From Vitis vinifera (taxonomy: Eukaryota; Streptophyta; Magnoliopsida; Vitales; Vitaceae): DNA of 64,000 nt. Below the pieces are notes generated by a model, which searched no databases, was not told the origin of the DNA, and was given only the letters and a program-made list of their open reading frames with translations. The position numbers were made by a program, and so were the translations under genes. The stretch's first letter is position 1, and each line of letters begins with the position of its first letter. Positions 61,576-64,000 of the stretch are shown one piece after another. The stretch lies in contig NC_081809.1 in assembly GCF_030704535.1 (NCBI RefSeq), positions 1,472,501 through 1,536,500 on the forward strand, in the 5' to 3' direction.

Positions 61576-62649
61576 TTAGTGACAAGAGAATAATGATCTC
61601 CGAAAGGCATGTGCTGAGAACCACAATGGCAGTGGAAAGGAGCCCTTGACAGAGTACATCTCTTTCCACACCCCACCATTCCGACGATACACCAATACCT
61701 GCTTATAGGTTGCAAAGAAAACATATTCACCGGTCTGACTTATTGGGAAAACACCAGGCACCAGTCCTCTAATACACTGAAGACTGACCCTGTCCACCAA
61801 GTTCCATTCCCCCATCTCATAATCTTTCAACACCCAAATATTCATCGAAGCATCCGAAATCTGAATCACTGACAGACACCCATCATAATCCAACAAATAA
61901 ACCCTATTTCCCGACCCATAACCCACTTCATCTGGCAGCTTGATCTTCTTCCAAACCTCACCATCCAAGTCAAGTGCAAGCACACAAGAACAACTCGCTG
62001 TCAACCAATGAAGTGAACCATTCAGAAACACAACTTGGTTCTTATTCATATGTGTAAATTGCTCATCCTGCAAGGACACAAATTTTCTCCATTTGTTCGA
62101 CTCAGAATCAAATACCAAACATATAAACATCTTCTCCGGCCTCTGACCGAAACATCGGTGATTACCCGCTAGCACTACATTATACTTCTGACCCGATAAA
62201 TCACAAGCCAAACCAATTAGAGTGGCTTCTCCATCTGGATAAAATCTAGTCACAGGCCTTTCCCTACTCTTAGGAAGCAACCTATACTCTCTGGTCTCAG
62301 GATTAATTACATAGTAAACACCCTTATCAGGTATGCTAGAGCAACACAACAAACCATTACACGAGGCTCTAACCTTGACTCTATCTTTCAAGAAATCCAA
62401 AGAGAGTTCAGAAACACCCCTCAAATTATCAACACATATCAAACTAGATTTGCATTCCAAAGAGTCAGTTACCTCAATCAAAACCACTGGCTTCTTAACC
62501 CACACTTGATTGTACAGTCGAACAAAATACTTATCAGAACACAATTTATACCAAAGTGTGCACACACATTTGCTTCTGAAGACTGATTTCACAGGCAATC
62601 TTGCAAGTATTTGAAGAATAACCTCTTCTGGGAAAACCCCAGAATTCAT
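61576..62649 (-). CDS. F-box protein (At5g49610-like)
   Basis: Intronless coding region of 357 residues from ATG at 62649 (MNSGVFPEEV); the frame stays open further up but only with non-ATG codons. The F-box spans about residues 4-45 (GVFPEEVILQILARLPVKSV...KCVCTLWYKL), which binds Skp1 in an SCF ubiquitin ligase. The rest is an FBA/kelch-like region with RVKVRASCNGLLCCSSIPDK, NPETREYRLLPKSRERPVT and FYPDGEATLIGLACDLSG. It ends LPLWFSAHAFRRSLFSCH. The strong conservation along its length with Arabidopsis At5g49610 (by recall) is unusual for F-box genes, which mostly diverge fast. A 5' UTR intron is possible (donor near 62721 on the minus strand). The substrate is unknown. Confidence 0.93.
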   Translation of the reverse strand: MNSGVFPEEVILQILARLPVKSVFRSKCVCTLWYKLCSDKYFVRLYNQVWVKKPVVLIEVTDSLECKSSLICVDNLRGVSELSLDFLKDRVKVRASCNGLLCCSSIPDKGVYYVINPETREYRLLPKSRERPVTRFYPDGEATLIGLACDLSGQKYNVVLAGNHRCFGQRPEKMFICLVFDSESNKWRKFVSLQDEQFTHMNKNQVVFLNGSLHWLTASCSCVLALDLDGEVWKKIKLPDEVGYGSGNRVYLLDYDGCLSVIQISDASMNIWVLKDYEMGEWNLVDRVSLQCIRGLVPGVFPISQTGEYVFFATYKQVLVYRRNGGVWKEMYSVKGSFPLPLWFSAHAFRRSLFSCH

Positions 62650-63758
62650 ACCGAAAATTTCAATCAAAATTACGAATACTTTTCAGAAAATCATGACAAG
62701 GTTTGGGATTTGCCTTACCGGATGAAATTTCGAGATGGGTGTTGCGAGAAAGTCGGTTTCTTGGAATTGAATGGAGTTGGTTTGACCTAATCAAAATGAG
62801 GGGTCTTAAAGAAAAGAGCGATTTGCACAACTGAAAATTGGATTTGTCAGGATCTGAGGGGCAAAGAGAAATTAGAATTCTCCAAAAAGGTGGAAACTGA
62901 AAAATAGAGGGAGAGTAAGAGAAGGGTCAGAGATTAAAGAAGGAGAGAAAAAAAGATTGCCGTGAACTGAATATATGCCCCCCTCTCTCGACCCATTTCG
63001 TTTCACCCAAGTTGGCCCATGGGCCAGATGGGCTCAAGGCCCAAGCCCAATTATCAATTTCACTTTGAAAATTTATTAAACAAAATATTTTATTTTATTT
63101 TATTTTAGATAAAATGAAGGAGTTTGTCGTAATTCTTTTAACATTTCACACATTATTGTAAACACCTTCCTAAAAAAAAAAACTCAATTTAGATATATTA
63201 GTCATTAATATTATGACTAATATAAGTAACATAATTCATTTACCTATTTATTTTCTAAGAATATAATTCAAGAGGATAACATGAAACATACTTAACAGTT
63301 AAAGATTTCAAAAAAAGGAAGAAAAAAAAAAACAAATATAATAACATCATGGTCCATTGCAAACTTTAGGGTTTTCAAAGAAGGGAGGAGATGATGAAAA
63401 ATTAAGGATTTGAAAATTGAAAACTCTAGAAAAGATAAAAGACCTTCCAATAATTGATGTTTAATTAAATTAAAATTACAATTAACAAAAGTTGGTTTAT
63501 AAAGTAAATAAGAGTCATAAGGTTTGACCATGACGTTAAAAAACGTGAATGTGGTATTTCAAAATTAGGGGTATAACTTAGGCAGATTGACTTGATCCAA
63601 CCTAATGTTTTCTCAATTCATTCTTAATTTCGATTGGGTTCCGGTCAAGGTTTGAATAATCAAAGCTTAATCCGATTTAATATTTTTATAATATTTATAA
63701 TGTTTATTATTCTATATGATATTTTTTATTTTTAAAAAAAATATCAAATTATAATTAT

Positions 63759-63812
<54 letters not shown>

Positions 63813-64000
63813 AAAAAGACATATAAGTTCATTTTCATTTTTTATTATTATCTTGAACTTTTGTATTATTTATTATTTTAATTTTAGTATAAATATATAA
63901 TTTATTTTTTAACACCATTATATAATGATTTTGAATCATGCAATTCAATCAATTCAAAGTAGTTAAGTGTAATCCGATCAACTTGAATTTAACTCCCCAA
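62650..64000. other. F-box 5' region and AT-rich end of the window
   Basis: 62650-63000 is the leader/promoter of the F-box gene, with GGCCCA boxes at about 63010-63050 (site II-like). The remainder is A/T-rich without genes. A long (TA)n tract occupies about 63763-63809. Confidence 0.45.
63763..63809. repeat. (TA)n microsatellite
   Basis: About 23 uninterrupted TA dinucleotides; probably length-polymorphic and prone to cruciform extrusion or assembly collapse. Confidence 0.9.

Overview
The window looks like chromosomal DNA of a woody eudicot, most likely grapevine (Vitis). The AT-rich intergenic DNA, spliced genes with GT-AG introns, chloroplast targeting, PPR and F-box genes and nested LTR retrotransposons show a plant. 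The grape assignment rests on recall of similar retroelement proteins and was not tested. The names given are family-level identifications made by reading translations.

Layout, left to right. (i) 254-3200 (+): an Asp/Glu-rich nuclear-type acidic protein in two exons. (ii) 7391-12673 (+): a 15-exon RWA (reduced wall acetylation) gene for Golgi polysaccharide O-acetylation, followed by a hAT-like MITE. (iii) 14799-19752 (-): EMC6, with a 20-nt micro-exon and a 3.3-kb first intron that holds a decayed LINE RNase H domain. (iv) 21669-22754 (-): a desiccation-related PCC13-62-type ferritin-like protein with two ABRE/G-box motifs upstream. (v) 23997-37612: a nested retrotransposon block. An old, internally deleted Ty1/copia element has one LTR split by a young, nearly intact 10.5-kb Ty3/gypsy element of Tat type (26500-36994). 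Target duplication, LTRs, PBS, PPT, gag, pol and an additional three-exon antisense gene can all be read. (vi) 38326-40326 (+): an intronless 17-repeat P-type PPR gene. (vii) 41895-44379 (-): a chloroplast bS6-like protein (RFC3-like) in five exons. (viii) 46109-52515 (-): a nine-exon membrane J-domain/JIV co-chaperone. (ix) 55331-59196: a probable 3.9-kb solo LTR with a degenerate ~110-bp tandem array. (x) 61576-62649 (-): an intronless F-box gene.

The cellular genes are not a pathway; they are ordinary neighbours. EMC6, the J-domain gene and the F-box gene resemble Arabidopsis genes that, by recall, lie close together on chromosome 5 (At5g49540, At5g49580, At5g49610), so the order may be ancestral.

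The most interesting region is the gypsy element. Its gag ends at CAA TAG CAA TTA, which is identical to the classic tobamovirus-type leaky stop context, and pol continues in the same frame. A second in-frame TAG lies 41 codons further on. On the opposite strand it carries an additional gene with its own TATA box, two introns and poly(A) signal, broken only by one extra G in a G5 run.
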